Assembly: GCF_027943255.1 (NCBI RefSeq)
Contig: NC_072892.1
Coordinates: 29,535,792 to 29,599,791 of the forward strand
Source of the DNA: Anastrepha obliqua
Lineage: Eukaryota > Arthropoda > Insecta > Diptera > Tephritidae
DNA: 64,000 nucleotides
Direction of reading: 5' to 3'
Position 1 is the stretch's first letter, and every line of letters starts with the position of its first letter. Of the stretch, positions 50,029 to 60,469 are shown piece by piece. Position numbers and translations under genes: made by a program. The notes beneath the pieces are model-generated. The model did not search any database. It was not told the origin of the DNA and worked only from the letters and a program-made list of their open reading frames with translations.

Positions 50029-50570
50029 TTTTTTTTTTCTTTTTCATTAGGCGCGCTACCCTCAAGTGGCCTTCTGAAACCAGGCTGGGCCTGTTTCTCT
50101 CCATCACCTCTCGCCACGGGACAACCGTCAATCATTACTCCGCGGGGAGGGAAGGCGATTAGTCGCCGTTGCTGTGTCGCAGTCTTTCCAGACGCCTCAT
50201 CTCTTTTACAATCTCGGCCACTAAGTCGCGTGCCGCATTTCACTGTTCCTTCGAGCGCAGCACGTGATGTACGAATGTTTCCGCCGAAGGAGGTTCTCCA
50301 AAGGTTCTATAGAGTCTTTCTTTTGCAGAACGGAAGCGCGAGCATGTGAAGAATATGTGGTGAACGTCCTCTAGAATGCTTCCATCGCAATAAGGATTGT
50401 CGTCGGGGTTAAACCTGTATAGACATGCTTTGAAGCATCCATGTCTACTCAAAAACTGGGTCAGGTAAAAGTCCAATTCTCCATGTGGCATCTTTAACCA
50501 ATGCTTTACGTTAGGAATGCATCTGTGCGTCCAACGCCCTTTGGCCGAGTTGTCCCACCTAGTTTGCTAG
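50029..50570 (-). mobile_element. 5'-truncated non-LTR retrotransposon inserted in a SINE
   Basis: 542 bp. It starts on the plus strand with a T-run (poly-A tail of a minus-strand insertion) directly after the duplicated TGGCTTAAAACTGT. It ends at 50570, just before the second copy of that word (50571-50584). Its coding part is the zinc-tail segment in the next entry. Poly-A, variable TSD and 5' truncation are the signature of target-primed reverse transcription. Confidence 0.9.
50200..50510 (-). pseudogene. Retrotransposon C-terminal zinc-tail segment
   Basis: Minus-strand ORF 50491-50240 gives MPHGELDFYLTQFLSRHGCF, KACLYRFNPDDNPYCDG and EDVHHIFFTCSRFRSAKERL, with C/C/H/C positions (ACLYRF, YCDG, VHHIFF, TCSRF) like the R1/LOA-type tails (LTQ-L-GHG-F, C--C, ED--HTFF-CPRF). 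After a stop, AARDLVAEIVKEMRRLERLR continues to the end of the protein. The only intact-looking ORF of the insertion; still just the last 110 or so codons. Confidence 0.8.
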
Positions 50571-50669
50571 TGGCTTAAAACTGTAGTTCTCTCCAATTGT
50601 GGAACAACATCAAATAAGAGAAGGAGCTCGGCCAAACACACAAAAAGGGTGTAAGTGCCAATCATTTAT

Positions 50670-53600
50670 TATTATAATATTTATATGTGTACATTATTTG
50701 TTGAAGGTTTGCATTTTTCTCGTTCTTTACTCATATGCCCATAGATGAGTGGAAATGTAATTTGTTTATGTTTTAAAGAAAAGAAAATTTTTTTTTCAGA
50801 AAAATTCGGAATAAATTTTTTAAAACATGTTATTTTTCTTTTGTAAAATTTTGTCATATGGATTTCATATACATATTTTCATTCTACGTTTGAAAAATTA
50901 TTATTAGAGAACTTGATATTTTCATAAATATATCGTTTTGGAAACGAAAAATTCCTTAGTTTTGAACAAAATTTTTGCGGCCTGGCTTCCATTTTCGCCT
51001 TTATATGTAAAATGTACCGAATCTTCTCTTTGTTGACTTTCATTGTTAACACCCTGTAACTCACAACTGAATGGAACAAACAAAGAGTAGCGAAAGAATT
51101 TTTTTATTGTTAAATGTCACCTTGACAACAAGCACAAACTTGAAATACTTTGATCTATACTTTACGAGATATCGATCACTACAGCCATCTAACGAGAAAA
51201 TAAGGGATTTCTGTTTCCCCAAACTAATAATTTCACTCTAAGGTTGAAAAATTAATATTAGAGAAATATTATTATTTTAATTATTACTTAAATGCCGGGA
51301 TGAAAATCCACAAAACGCCAGGGTATTCCACTTTTTTTGTATTTTTTCGTCGCAAAACTTTGTCAGCGAAATTTTATTAAAGAATTTATATTTTCATGCA
51401 CACACATACATGTGTAGGTATATAGTAAATGCGTAAGAATGCATTTCAACATTTGCAGCATTCAACATTTTTTTTGTTTGCAAAAGCTCTTCCACTTCCA
51501 GCTCACTTGGTAGCGAGTACTATTTTACAATTTACTTGCATTTTCTTTGTTTTCGTTAAATTGGCAAATGCGGCAAACTGATTTGTGATCCAGCTCGCGA
51601 ATCGCCGCCACCTAAACCAATTACAAATAAACACACATGCATGTGTATGTGCATGTACCTACATATGTGTATATGTGAACATATATATGAGCTTGTGTTA
51701 TATATGTGTGTGTATGTATTCAAATATTTATCCAAACATGCATTAGCAGTTGTCCTGGATTCAGGCTGCCTTGTATGCCATTCTTGCTTCGGTTTTTCTG
51801 CCCTAAGTGCTTGTTGTTGTATTTTTTCATGGCACTTCGCATTCTTTTTTCGGTCGCCGCCACTTGTTAGAAATTATTTTTTAAGCTTCAGATACAGTTT
51901 GCTTACATAATTTTGTGTGTGTGTTCGGAGCGAAAGTAAAAGAAAGTAGAGAATTTTCGCGTCAATTTTTTTTTATAGCTGTTTTGGTATTTTTTCATGA
52001 CGCGGCTACATATTTAGATTAACCTTATAACCTTTTTTTGGTTGGAATTTGGTTGCTCCAATTTTGAACTTGGTTGCACTATTCGTTTAGTGGTATAGGG
52101 ATAATTAAATTGACTCTTTAAGCGTCTCAATGCAAACACATAAATTTTTAAAACCGTCGTCTTCAATTTTCGCCTACTTACCAAACAGTAGCTGCTTTTT
52201 TTATATTTGAGTAGTAAAAAATATAAAAAATCCAAATAATTTAAATATTATTTTATTTGAAAAAACAAAAAAAAATGTCTGCATGCGGCACATTTGGTAC
52301 ATTTAGACGCGGTCGCGGTCAAAAATTCACTGAACGCCGCTTTAAGTCCTTAGATGCGTTAGCCAGTGAGTAATTGAGGAAATCTTGCGATTTATTCCCA
52401 AACATCACCAACCAGTTTAGCTTTTGTTAAAGGCTAGGCATTGATGCTTTTGATCTGCTGTGATCACCCGAAACTAAAGAAATCTTGTTTTTTGGTACTT
52501 TCATCCTTTTTATGATCGTTGGTCATCAGCGTTGGTTCACCCTTTTGTTACATTTGGCCTAAGAATTGAAACTTTGGTGCGAGTGCAGGAATTTAAAAAC
52601 CATAAAAGGGGTGAGTATTTCTATGCGAACTCGCGAACAAAAAAAATTTAGAAACAAGTTGAAAAATAGAATAGAGATATATGTATGCGTGTATATATGT
52701 ATGCGTGCACATGAGGAAATGTTGATCATGGGAACAAAAAGTTATCGAACTGGTTTCAGCTACAATTTCAAGAAGGATGCCTTGCGTGGCGATATGATCA
52801 CTAAAATAAATAGATGTAACTGTTGGCAAATTTAACGGAATTTTACACTCATATGTACACATATGTACATACAAATACAACACTATGCAAATATTAAAAA
52901 GTGAAACAAATTATAATACAACTATGGATCACCGCAAATCAGCTGATTTATATTGAGGTTTATCGTAGCAGAGTTCATGGGCTATCCGACATCAGCGTTT
53001 ACACGATTTAATGCTACTATTTATGGGCCATACGAGTCAAAGGCTAAAAGGCAACAAGTTCAGAGTGGCATTGTCCCGTTTCGGTATTATTTGAAGATTA
53101 CGAGGGGTGGTCTGGAAGCGTGTTAAGCACGCGATTAACTGCATAGAATTGTCCCGTTTAGGGATGCCAACCTTTAGGGTGAATAAATACCATCCCATAT
53201 CCATAGATAAATTTGTTATTGTGAGCTTGGACGTACACATGTAAAAAAAAGAACAGTAATAAGAATTGTGTGGCGCGCACTTCCTTGATAGTTGCTTAGT
53301 TTCTTGATTCTGTGGTATGCAAATTGAAGTTATTGCACAGGTGCGTTGTTTTATGCCAGCCCCGATGGCAGGCATGTATAGATATTGTTTTCGGGCAGAA
53401 GTGCCACAATTGGCTATTGACTCTTAGTTTCTGCTGGAAAAAGTTGCTTGACTTTATGCCGGCGGCTATATTGCAAAAACGCGGAAAAATATCGCAAATC
53501 GTTGGAACAATTTTTATTATTGCATAGGCCAGGTGTCGTTTTTCACCGTTTGCCTCTGTAATGCAGCAATGCTTCCGCGTGGAGGATACAAATTATTATA

Positions 53601-53695
53601 TCACTTTTTTTTTTTTATTTCCATTATAAATTACAATTTGTTAATATTAACAATAAGTAATTGGTGGAGGATGATTCCATATGTAGAAAGTTACT
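50670..53695. other. No gene recognised
   Basis: AT-rich, with two related short words, TTGAAAAATTATTATTAGAG (50890) and TTGAAAAATTAATATTAGAG (51245), about 355 bp apart. TG/TATG repeats at 51640-51720 and 52680-52700. A 32-residue ORF starts at 52274 in an A-rich context (MSACGTFGTFRRGRGQKF), unidentified. The GC-richer stretch 53040-53540 has ORFs on both strands without known motifs. Confidence 0.4.
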
Positions 53696-53897
53696 GATCA
53701 CCATTTACTTGGGAGGCGTCAGGACGATTCTTCTGCATATGGTTCAAGCAGCTCATAACGTCCGGGACTAGCCCACGTATCCTCTGGGTAGCTTCCAAAC
53801 ACCCGTTCGGGAGTGAGCTAACGTGAGGAGGCGAAGCATTCCGGGATAGCTGGTTGTGCGCTGGGTTTAGGGCCCGCCACTTAAAAGTCCTCTCCCA

Positions 53898-54430
53898 ATG
53901 AAAAGACTTACAAAGCCTCGGATGAGAACTACCTTTACTGATGACGACCCCTGCAAACGAAATAAGGAATATGATTTGAGGGCATGCACCTGGAATGTCC
54001 GGTCCCTTAATGGAGAAGGTGCCTCTGCCCGGCTGGCTGATGTCCGCGTGAGAGTAAAGGCTGACATCACTGCCATTCAAGAAATGCGATGGACGGGACA
54101 AGGCAAGAGAAACATAGGACCTTGCGACGTCTACTACAGCTACCATGTAAAGGAGCGCAAATTCGGTGTCGGATTTGTTGTGGGAGAGAGACTTCGTCGC
54201 CAAGTACTGTCATTCACTCCGGTGGACGAGCGTCTCGCAATAATCCGCCCGTATTTTTAACATCTCGCTAATTTGCGCCCACTCCCCGACGGAAGAGAAG
54301 GACGATGCGACCAAAGTTTCCTTCTATGAGCGCTTAGAACATTCCTATGAGCGCTGCTCCCACCCCGACATAAAAATCGTGTTTGGCGACCTCCACGCCA
54401 GGGTGGGCAAGGAGGGAGTTTTTGGTCCCA
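53898..54430 (+). pseudogene. APE-type endonuclease N-terminus of family R retrotransposon
   Basis: Frame from 53898. RACTWNVRSLNGEGASARLA holds the N (Asn) box of apurinic-type endonucleases. DITAIQEMRWTGQGKRNIGP holds the catalytic Glu box (IQEMRW). VGFVVGERLRRQVLSFTPVD and ERLAIIRPYF follow. After a frameshift at 54260, the EN core continues as KIVFGDLHARVGKEGVFG (54373-54425; the Asp-containing GD-NA-VG box, with His for Asn). The nicking endonuclease of such elements cuts target DNA before reverse transcription. The His-containing C-terminal box is deleted. Confidence 0.85.
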
Positions 54431-54439
54431 GACAGTTAC

Positions 54440-55050
54440 AATATGGAGATTGTAAAAGGCTTTGCATATTTAGAAACCAGCATTAACACCGATAACAACG
54501 ACAGCCTTGAAATCCAACGTAGAATCTCTTTTGCCAACAAGTGCTTCTTTGGACTAAGTAGGCAACTGAGCAGTAAAGTCCTCTTTCGACGAACAAAACT
54601 AACACTCTACAAGGCTCTCATCATGCCCGTCCTAACGTATGGCGCAGAAGCTTGGACGACGACAATATTCGATGAAGCGATGCTTGGAGTGTTTGAGAGA
54701 AAGATTCTGCGTAAGATTTTTGGACCTTTGCACGTTGGCAACGGCGCATATAGCAGGCGATAAACGATGAGCAGTATGAACTTTACGACGACATAGACAT
54801 AACCCAGCGAATAAAGATCCAGCGGCTACGCTGCCTGGGTCGTGTCGTCCGAATAGATACCAACGTTCCGGCTCTGAAAGTATTCGGTGCGGTACCAGCT
54901 GGTGGTAGCAGAGGAAGAGGTAGGCCTTCTCTGCGTTGGAAAGATCAGGTGAAGAGGGACTTGGCTTCACTTGGTGTGTCCAATTGGCGCCGAATAGCAC
55001 GAGAAAGAAGCGACTGCCGCGCTTTGTCAAATTCGGCCAAAATCGCGTAA
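54440..55050 (+). pseudogene. RT C-terminus of family R retrotransposon
   Basis: After the deletion point, MEIVKGFAYLETSINTDNND, SLEIQRRISFANKCFFGLSR, LYKALIMPVLTYGAEAWTT and FERKILRKIFGPLHVGNGAY are read to 54763. A one-base loss then breaks the frame, and the remaining blocks continue in another frame: RIKIQRLRCLGRVVRID, RGRGRPSLRWKDQVKRDLAS and SNWRRIARERSDCRAL. Close in sequence to the 1.4 kb and 61.6 kb copies. Confidence 0.85.
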
Positions 55051-55219
55051 GCGGTTATCGCGCCAATTAAGAAGAAGAAGAAGAATTGGTGTTAGGGTTT
55101 GGAATTAAAATGCCCCTTCCCTTTGGAAGAGAACATTATTGTCTTTGATGGCATTTAGTTACAATTTTACTAACACAACATAGTTTTCTATAATTTTATT
55201 TATATTACAGTACAACCAA

Positions 55220-55690
55220 GATGTGTGGGTGTTTTGCGCTTTAGACTTCTTGGTTGAAGTTCCATTTCCCGTATCAGTCTCATTTCATGGTTTTTGTGCT
55301 CTAATAGTCGCAAGATGTGCTTACTGCTATTTCATTTTACTGTTTCAGTGACAGTGTCTATGCCAAGGTCGCGGTGAATATCGTCATTTCTTATGTACCT
55401 ATTTGCATTTGGGATTGTTCTTAGCATCTTAGATTGACTTCTTTGTATAATTTGTAGGTTTGATTTACTGGCAGTCTCCCAAATTTCTAATCCGTACGTC
55501 CATGTCGGTCTAAGTACTGATTGTTCATTAAATACGCTTAGGGTTGATTGTTTTCCTAGTAGCGTTTTCCCAGTAGAGTTGTCGGAATTTGTTTTTGATC
55601 TCATTATCAAAAATGACACTAAAATATCACCAAAGAAATCGGTTTCTTCCATCATGCGCTTCCGTCCTACAAATAAGCTGTTGTAATTTT
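55220..55690 (-). pseudogene. Jockey-like reverse transcriptase C-terminal fragment
   Basis: Minus strand: SVLRPTWTYGLEIWETASKS, NLQIIQRSQSKMLRTIPNAN, RYIRNDDIHRDLGIDTVTET then VK and stop. LRP-WTYGI-LWG-A, I--FQSK-LR-I-NAPWY--N--IH-DL-I is the thumb region of Jockey-clade elements. Downstream, eroded codons (LEHKNHEMR) continue towards the 3' end. No catalytic RT motif and no RNase H. Confidence 0.85.
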
Positions 55691-56087
55691 CTTACACATT
55701 CCACATCTAACTGTGGTTCATATTTTAATTACAATTTATATTGAGAACTTAAAATGATAATTATTATTTATATTATTTTTATTTTTTTAAAGCTTAAATA
55801 TAAATAGGATTGTTAAATGCACAAAAAGATAACGCAGCATTTGCAAATAAATATTATCATTAGTACCATTATTTGCTAGAGCGCCAGCTGGGGCACAAAT
55901 GACACAAGTAAATAAGTTCCATTAGGGTCGATTTACCACTTTTAACTTCATCTGTGGCCACGAATCGTCAACAGTTGTGATTAATTAAATAACACATGGG
56001 CTGAAAAGTCCCGGACCCAATAAAGGAAACACTCCTTTTTTGTTCAAAATTAGCTTTATTCATCAACGCAAACATTCCAGCGCCGCT

Positions 56088-56384
56088 CTAACATTTCAAT
56101 ACCACTTTTGTAGAACGACTCAACTTTTGCCTTAAAATAGGCCTCAATTTCAACGATAACCTCTTCATTTGAGCAAAATTTCTTACCGGCGAATATTTTT
56201 TCAGGTCTGCGAACAGCCAGTCGTCGCTGGCAGCTAAATCTGGCGAATAAGGAGGATGTGGGAGCAATTCGAAGTTCAGTTCATGTAGTTTTGCCATCGT
56301 TTTGATTGACTCGTGACACGACTTGTGATTGATTTGCAGCACCCACATTAAACAGAGCTTTCTCATAGTCAAATGCTCATGCAA
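56088..56384 (-). pseudogene. mariner transposase fragment (irritans type)
   Basis: Open frame from 56384: HEHLTMRKLCLMWV (end of DNA-binding region) fused by deletion to HESIKTMAKLHELNFELLPH and PPYSPDLAASDDWLFADLKK (third Asp in the ASDDWLF block). ILRQKLSRSTKVVLKC follows, and after a stop SGAGMFALMNK closes near 56060. The first Asp block and the QDN block (only the following CHES remains) are lost. Not functional. Confidence 0.85.
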
Positions 56385-56398
56385 TATACAGGGCCGTC

Positions 56399-56714
56399 GA
56401 GGTAAATCCGGAATGTTGAACTTAAAAACAAAACTATTGGATATTTACTCAAAAATAATTTTATTTGCACTCGGCTTCACGAAAAACTTTTGCAATTTTG
56501 TAAACTTTCGTTTTTTTGTAGCCACACCACTCAATTATTTCTTTAGGGCTTTTTCCTGCTCTCGACTCATCGTTTCACTAGCACTTACTGCGGCACTCCA
56601 ACGTCAATCAGGAAACAATACACTAAAAATATGTCCCTTTATCAGCGGTTTTAGACTTAACGCTACTGCTCCAGAGCTTTCGAAATGTTTTCCGGATTTA
56701 CCTCGACGGCCCTG
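56399..56714. mobile_element. 316-bp TIR element inserted in the mariner
   Basis: Perfect inverted ends of about 25 bp: CAGGGCCGTCGAGGTAAAT plus CCGGAA at the left and its complement at the right (TTTACCTCGACGGCCCTG). TA lies on both sides (56397-56398, 56715-56716), and the mariner reading frame resumes on each side. Non-autonomous; a minus-strand EQEKALKK-LSGVATKKRKF stretch is present but short. TA duplication points to the Tc1/mariner superfamily. Confidence 0.88.
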
Positions 56715-56999
56715 TACAATAAAGCCCATACCTTCGTTTGATATCTTTACCATGTCTGCTATCTCACGCAAGCGTTGTGCATCATCGGTGTCTTGAAGTC
56801 AGCAAATCATAGAACCATCATTTTTTAGTTGTTTCTGATGGAGCAGAGTCCTCCTCAGAGTCGCTTAAATGGTATTTTTTCCTATCAAGATGCAGTGTAA
56901 AATTAAAACACAAACTTATTTTTTATGCATTGTTTTGAAAATAACAAAAGCAGCGTCACTCTTAGCACAATAACTCACGAACTAAAAAATAGAATATCA

Positions 57000-57225
57000 T
57001 GAAATTTTAACAGCGAATCTCAATTTCAATTGGTCTTTGACCACTTTGAATAAGGAGCTCGCCATTCGACATCCAGTTATCAGGCCACCAGATACGCAGA
57101 ATGGCTCTAAGGCGGCGATATATAAAATTCTTCTAGATTTTTTTGTGGCTGTGACCACTACAGACCACGTTTCACAGCCATAGACTTAACATTTCAATTA
57201 AAAACCCTCAGCTTTGTTCTGGTAG
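57000..57225 (-). pseudogene. CR1-like reverse transcriptase fragment
   Basis: Minus strand: QNKAEGF, then VYGCETWSVVVTATKKS (about 57195-57145), then RRILYIAALEP and, in another frame, a SGELLI-like segment. LYGCETW followed by LRRILRI-WP is the family C type carboxyl region, here with most of the VNRCLR block deleted. Too short to place further. Confidence 0.55.
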
Positions 57226-57264
57226 TCAGTCAACTATATACTTTTAAGTGTTGCAAAACTGACA

Positions 57265-57790
57265 ATACAAAATAAATATATTGTTGGAATGAATTTTCCT
57301 TTGTATTTTAAGCTGGTAGATAATTTCATTGTATTTTGTTTCTGAATATGGCATCCGGATATGCCCGCCGTGGCTACGAGTTACATGTCCCATTCGATCA
57401 GTCTAATATTTGACTACTTTTTCCAAAAAATCTGGCCTCATGACGTCAATGGTGGCTTGAATATTGCAATAAATCGATTGTTAAGCGCGCTGTATGGCAA
57501 GTGGCGCTACCTTGTTGGAATTAAATGTCGTCTATGCTTAGTTGATTTATTTTTGGAAACAAAAATTCAGTCAGCATGGTTTGATAGCGCTCGCTATTCC
57601 CCGTAACGGCAGTTCCTTTCTCATTTCTAAAGAAATGAGGTCCGATGAATCAGACAGTGCTCTATGAGTCTCGCGAATAGATTGTTTTTGTTCAAAGTAG
57701 AAGTAAATTTTCATAGTACTGCACATTCAAACTTGGACATTTTCACACTTGTTAAGAATATTTTGCATATTTTGAAGAATCCTCAATCTC
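57265..57790 (-). pseudogene. DD41D mariner-like element, internally deleted (family D, copy 2)
   Basis: Minus strand: NLFARLIEHCLIHRTSFL, then ERYQTMLTEFLFPKINQLSI-like codons (SERYQTMLTEFLFPKINQ, 57600-57545) and FQQGSATCHTARLTIDLL (second Asp block; QQDGAT has become QQGSAT). The deletion junction follows, then MRPDFLEKVVK-like and SHGGHIRM-PYSETK-like C-terminal codons. It keeps more of the VTVN to QQ block than copy 1, but the junction between TIDLL and the C-terminal block is the same (GGCTTGAATATTGCAATAAA on the plus strand at both loci). The catalytic Asp of the second block is lost. Confidence 0.75.
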
Positions 57791-57979
57791 GAAACAGTTC
57801 CTCTGAATGAAATTTGAAATTTGAAAAGGGCGAGTTAAGGAGCACCACGAGATTTGGTGGCTCTTAAAACACTCAGGCTAAAAAGCCCATTGCATTTAGA
57901 ATTCTGGAAAGAGCGTAGATAGTAAAGGAGGGAAGGAGAAAAGTATCAGAGAAAGAGATAGGAAAAAATAGAGACAGAG

Positions 57980-58850
57980 ATAGAGATAGTTAGTTAGTCC
58001 TGTGAGAATTTTCCAAATTCTTTGCCAAATCTGTAAGTATCCTTCAGTTTTAGAGAACGAATTTTATTCATTCTCACGACATCGGAACCAAAAGCTCGTA
58101 GCCTTGCTCTAGCAAAGGTAGAACACTCACAGAGGAAATGCCCAGTGCTATTCGCCTCCTCCAAGCAAGACAGGCACATCGGGTCCTCAGTTATTTCAAT
58201 GGTGGCCCTACGCTGACCCCATGGGTTGTGTCCTGTAATAATACCGACCATCAACCGAACGTCTTTCCTACAAAGTTTTAGTAGAAAGTTTGACAGTTTT
58301 CTATTCGGACTTGTCACAAATCACATTGCAGTTCTGCAGCGTTCTAGACCAGACCATCGCTCTTTATGTAAAACGCATACATAATCGCTGATCGAATTCA
58401 TGATTCCTGCGGAACTGATTCCGATTATTGGCTCTGGTCTCTGTGGGGACACCGCTGATCCACGGTTGGCCAATTCATCAGCAATTTCGTTTCCTTCAAC
58501 TCCGGAGTGTTCTGGAGCCCATATAATCTTCTGTCTTGCGACAGAATTAAGCTTCTTCTTACATTCTTGAACAATCCTTGAGGTTTGCTTCGCGTTCTCC
58601 AGCGCAGTCTGACTGTCACTGAAAACTCCAATCTGTTTCCCGCTCCATCTTTTCTCGATTATCCATTCGGATACTTTTAAGATGGCAAAAATTTCCGTTT
58701 AGAAAACAGTTGCCATCTCCCCCATAGCATAGTGATACTTATTACTATCGTTTAAGTACCATCCGGCTCCAGACCCTATTTCATTCTTGGACCCATCGGT
58801 AAAGATGGCTCCCTGAATGCATTCTGGATTGCTCCTCTGGCATAGTTGCT
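57980..58850 (-). pseudogene. I/R1-type retrotransposon RNase H and zinc tail
   Basis: Minus strand, well preserved. IFTDGSKNEIGSGAGWYLND (first Asp, about 58800), a stop within VF-TEIFAILKVSEWIIEKRW (Glu block), IGVFSDSQTALENAKQTSRI (second Asp), IIWAPEHSGVEGNEIADELA (third Asp; PGH changed to PEH) and SAVSPQRPEPIIG. The tail (58317-57994) has KDVRLMVGIITGHNPWGQRR, MCLSCLEEANSTGHFLCEC and FGSDVVRMNKIRSLKLKDTY. All four acidic RNase H residues are readable, with an in-frame TAG before the Glu. 3' boundary near 57980, next to a GAGATAGAGATAG-rich stretch. Confidence 0.88.
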
Positions 58851-58859
58851 TTAAAATTT

Positions 58860-60460
58860 GTTATCTGCGAGTACAAATTCAGCTGCCTCATTATGTAGGA
58901 TTTGCTAAATTGGCAGCCAAATTTTGTTGTATGGAACATGAATGCCCTAGACCAAGTCGCACACTACCTATAGTAGTTAGTTATTTTATTAAAAGGCAAA
59001 TTTTCTACTAAATTACCTGCGAAAATAGAGCCAGAGCTCTTTGTTGTCGTTAACAACACTTACCTCACGAACAACTACGATTTTGATGAACTCAAAGCGC
59101 ACCATTGACCATAAATACCTTACACATACACACACATATATATATGCGCATATGTACTCGCATAATGCATAAAAGAACATTGTTATCTTCGGATACGCAG
59201 GTTGGTCTCTGAAAGTTTGCGTTTTAATCAGAATCATCAACGCCACATGACCGAGAATGCAAGAGTGCTGCAAAATAGACGAGGTGTTGTGCACCAGTAA
59301 CATTCAACGCAAATCAAACTATACGAAATGCCCCTGGCTGTCGGGACCATTTTGAAAGTTCTAAAGTAATTATTATTTTTTGTATTCAACATAAAACTAA
59401 AAAATTATAAACAAAAAATATTTTCTAAACATTCTTTATATGTAAGTAGGTACCGCGTGTGTAGTGAGTAGTGAGCGGCGGCGGCTGCTAGATTCTGGTG
59501 GTGAATTTTACGAACTGTGGTGCAACATTTTGCGACTAAACGGAAAATACAAATAAAAACAACCAAAGGTATGTCACAAGACAGGCGGGCAGTATAAGCT
59601 CAGCGCTTTGGTAGGAGGTCTGTTTTGTGGTGCGCACTTTGGCAAAAGTCTGGCTTTTTGAAGTTGCACAGACGGGAGGAATCGAGCTTAGTGCTGGTTT
59701 TGGAGGCACCACACGAACTCACTGGAAACTTCCTCCTACAGAGTTTTTCGCAATAATAATTATTTGCATAAAAGTTTGTACATATGTATGTACATATGCA
59801 CATAGAATTCGAAAATACACACACATAGACGTATGTACCCGGAGCGGCAACTGGAGTGGTGAGAAAGCAGAAGTTTTAACTGGCAATAGATACAAATAAA
59901 AGCCCACATGCATGGTTACATATTTAGGTACATTAATGTGGATATACCTGTACATATGTATGTGTGTATGTGAGCTGGTCCAGTGGAAGCACTCGCTGGT
60001 AATACTCGTATTCTTCTGTTGTAGTTAAATGGCGTCTCTTGGCAGGCGGAGCGGCAGACACCGAAGATATGTTCCAGTTACACTTTGAAGCGGTTCAGCT
60101 ATACAGATTTTAGACAAAGTGCCCACCATTGTGCACTTTAGTTGAAAAGTTTCGTCGCCATGCGAAAAGCTTATATTGCACTTCATTTGCCGTTTTGAAC
60201 GAATTTCTGTTTCTATGTGGAGTACAGCTGTGAAACTTCATCCTCGCTATGACTGACTTCGCCTACCCATTTCATAATCCTTATATGCTATGAAAATAAT
60301 TGATTTAAAAAAATGTAAAATAAACTTTATTTCTCTTACAAAGTCCAGAACAAAAAACCGTATAAAAGTGCAATGAACAGCTATCATTCACAAACATATT
60401 AATATTTTAGTGGAAAGACTATTCCAAAAACGTATGCAATGAAATCTCGTACGTTAACCG
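58860..60460. other. No gene recognised
   Basis: 58860-59000 could be the eroded upstream part of the neighbouring retrotransposon. From 59100: ACACACATATATATATGCG (59128), TATGTATGTACATATGC (59785) and similar repeats (59950-59975); no coding motif in the ORFs. Confidence 0.4.
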
Positions 60461-60469
60461 CCCATCTAA

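Larger units (their letters stand above)
49813..50668 (+). mobile_element. SINE family T, copy 4, split by a retrotransposon insertion
   Basis: First part 49813-50028: GCCGTAGCCGAATGGGTTGG, GTGGGTTCGAGTCTCCGTG (B box), CCCGGCAGGCAATGACAAAC, CTCCGAGTGTATTTCTGCC and ending TTGGCTTAAAACTGT. Second part 50571-50668: TGGCTTAAAACTGTAGTTCT, CAATTGTGGAACAACATCAA and GAGCTCGGCCAAACACA. Together they make one SINE. The 14-bp TGGCTTAAAACTGT is present on both sides as the target-site duplication of the inserted element. Confidence 0.92.
53700..55084 (+). mobile_element. RTE-like family R element reduced to its two ends (copy 6)
   Basis: A 5' leader and endonuclease start (53700-54430) are joined directly to the RT C-terminus and tail (54440-55084), ending TTATCGCGCCAATTAAGAAG plus (GAA)n. 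The endonuclease middle, all RT catalytic blocks and the YADD box are missing. This is the only copy in the window that shows the 5' region of the family. Confidence 0.8.
55995..56880 (-). mobile_element. irritans-type mariner, internally deleted and split by a 316-bp element
   Basis: Left end at about 55995: TGGGCTGAAAAGTCCCGGAC, the usual 3' TIR wording of irritans-type mariners. The transposase remnant reads right to left. It shows REIADMVKISNEGMGFIV (56810-56718), is interrupted by the inserted element, then shows HEHLTMRKLCLMWVLQINHK, and by deletion goes straight to SCHESIKTMAKLHELNFELL and PHPPYSPDLAASDDWLFADL. The block between WV and the second-Asp region is deleted. The 5' TIR is not visible beyond 56880. 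Confidence 0.8.

Noticed and set aside
53691..54203. 170-residue minus-strand ORF, the longest open frame in the window
   Set aside because: It is antisense to a clear endonuclease domain (CTWNVRSL, IQEMRW on the plus strand) and its own translation has no motif.
56329..56796. 155-residue plus-strand ORF
   Set aside because: Runs antisense across a mariner, straight through the 316-bp TIR element and out again, so it cannot be one gene.
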